From Bartonella sp. CM31XJBT (GTDB lineage Bacteria; Pseudomonadota; Alphaproteobacteria; Rhizobiales; Rhizobiaceae), in the NCBI RefSeq assembly GCF_028618555.1, contig NZ_JAQITD010000013.1, positions 1 to 59,630 of the forward strand: a DNA stretch of 59,630 nucleotides, written 5' to 3'. Below are positions 59,371 to 59,630 of the stretch, one piece after another. Position 1 is the first letter of the stretch. The number at the start of each line of letters is the position of its first letter. The position numbers and the translations under genes were made by a program. Under the pieces are notes generated by a model. The model searched no databases and was not told the DNA's origin. It worked only from the letters and a program-made list of their open reading frames with translations.

Positions 59371-59601
59371 TTAACTTTTGGTTAACCATCTTTTAAGATG
59401 TGAGAAGCTATTCTCTATGGCGTCCACAAAACGGGAAAAATCTATTACAAACATAAAGACAATGAAGGCTATCAATTTCATGATGCGTGACATCATCTTT
59501 AAACCTTGATAGGTCTCTATCATCTCGTGAAGGAGCTGTTGTTCTTTTTCTGTAAGATCTTTATCTTTGCTGCTTCGTTTCTTGACCATCTTTCCAACCA
59601 C
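59371..59601 (-). CDS. Small coiled-coil/transmembrane protein of unknown function
   Basis: 76 residues. A basic start (KKRSSKDKDLTEKEQQL), a short amphipathic helix and one transmembrane segment (about 40-56, IMKLIAFIVFMFVI) are seen. I start at GTG 59601 because GGGAG lies 9 bases upstream; ATG 59589 is the alternative. It may be a holin-like or anchoring protein of the element, but no family is recognised. The methylase gene follows after 24 bases. Confidence 0.5.
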   Translation of the reverse strand: MVGKMVKKRSSKDKDLTEKEQQLLHEMIETYQGLKMMSRIMKLIAFIVFMFVIDFSRFVDAIENSFSHLKRWLTKS

Positions 59602-59630
59602 ATAAATGGGCTCCCTGCTTGTTATGCTTC

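Overview
The window looks like a chromosomal segment of an AT-rich alphaproteobacterium of the order Hyphomicrobiales (Rhizobiales), most likely the genus Bartonella. The clues are the CckA hybrid kinase, NDUFS4- and NDUFS6-type complex I accessory proteins, a PurS/PurQ/small-PurL purine system, an Hda-type DnaA homologue beside an AI-2E family transporter, a class II (GlpX) fructose bisphosphatase, low G+C, and many long gene-poor spacers holding decayed mobile-element pieces. Species cannot be fixed from the sequence alone.

Layout. Bases 1-2020 are the right end of an integrated element: a tyrosine integrase running in from outside the window, then a decayed spacer carrying a second, broken copy of the integrase C-terminus, ending beside tRNA-Arg(UCU). 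At 2090-5285 lie tRNA-Arg, an NDUFS4-like subunit, tRNA-Pro, hdaA and an AI-2E family transporter. At 5444-7161 is purM-purN. At 7287-11835 are cckA, a FliO-like membrane protein, a DksA variant and a flavin reductase. At 11981-21088 is a mostly co-directional run: rpe, purB, an RBBP9-like hydrolase, purC, purS, purQ, purL, bolA, monothiol glutaredoxin and an MFS exporter. At 21566-27668 are parC, aspS and rnd. At 27669-28757 is a gene-poor patch with remnants of another mobile element (an AlpA-like regulator and a frameshifted primase N-terminus). At 28758-34337 are ppx, ppk, an NDUFS6-like zinc protein and a flavin monooxygenase. At 34531-40483 are dnaE and recG. At 40875-46419 is a leftward run erpA, exported protein, ccdA, glmU, with glmS further down. 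At 46528-52185 is dgt-argS-SPOR protein. At 52362-56604 are a small membrane protein, ilvE, glpX and hom. After a 1.3 kb gene-free stretch come tRNA-Glu(UUC) and, at 58104-59601, a leftward accessory cassette (small membrane protein, D12-class DNA adenine methylase, HTH regulator) that probably starts another island.

How the genes work together. Most of de novo purine synthesis after the first steps is here (purL/Q/S, M, N, C, B). BolA and the CGFS glutaredoxin form a known Fe-S pair in the same run, and ErpA is a further Fe-S factor. GlmS and GlmU make UDP-GlcNAc for the envelope. Hda, DnaE, ParC, RecG and Dgt serve replication and repair, and CckA the cell cycle. Ppk, Ppx and DksA belong to stress physiology. 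Interesting features beyond housekeeping are the mobile-element edges, the methylase cassette, several strong palindromes and repeats, and long poly-C/poly-G tracts inside purL, cckA and the SPOR gene. I found no clear new multi-gene system; the least explained cluster is the methylase cassette at the right edge.
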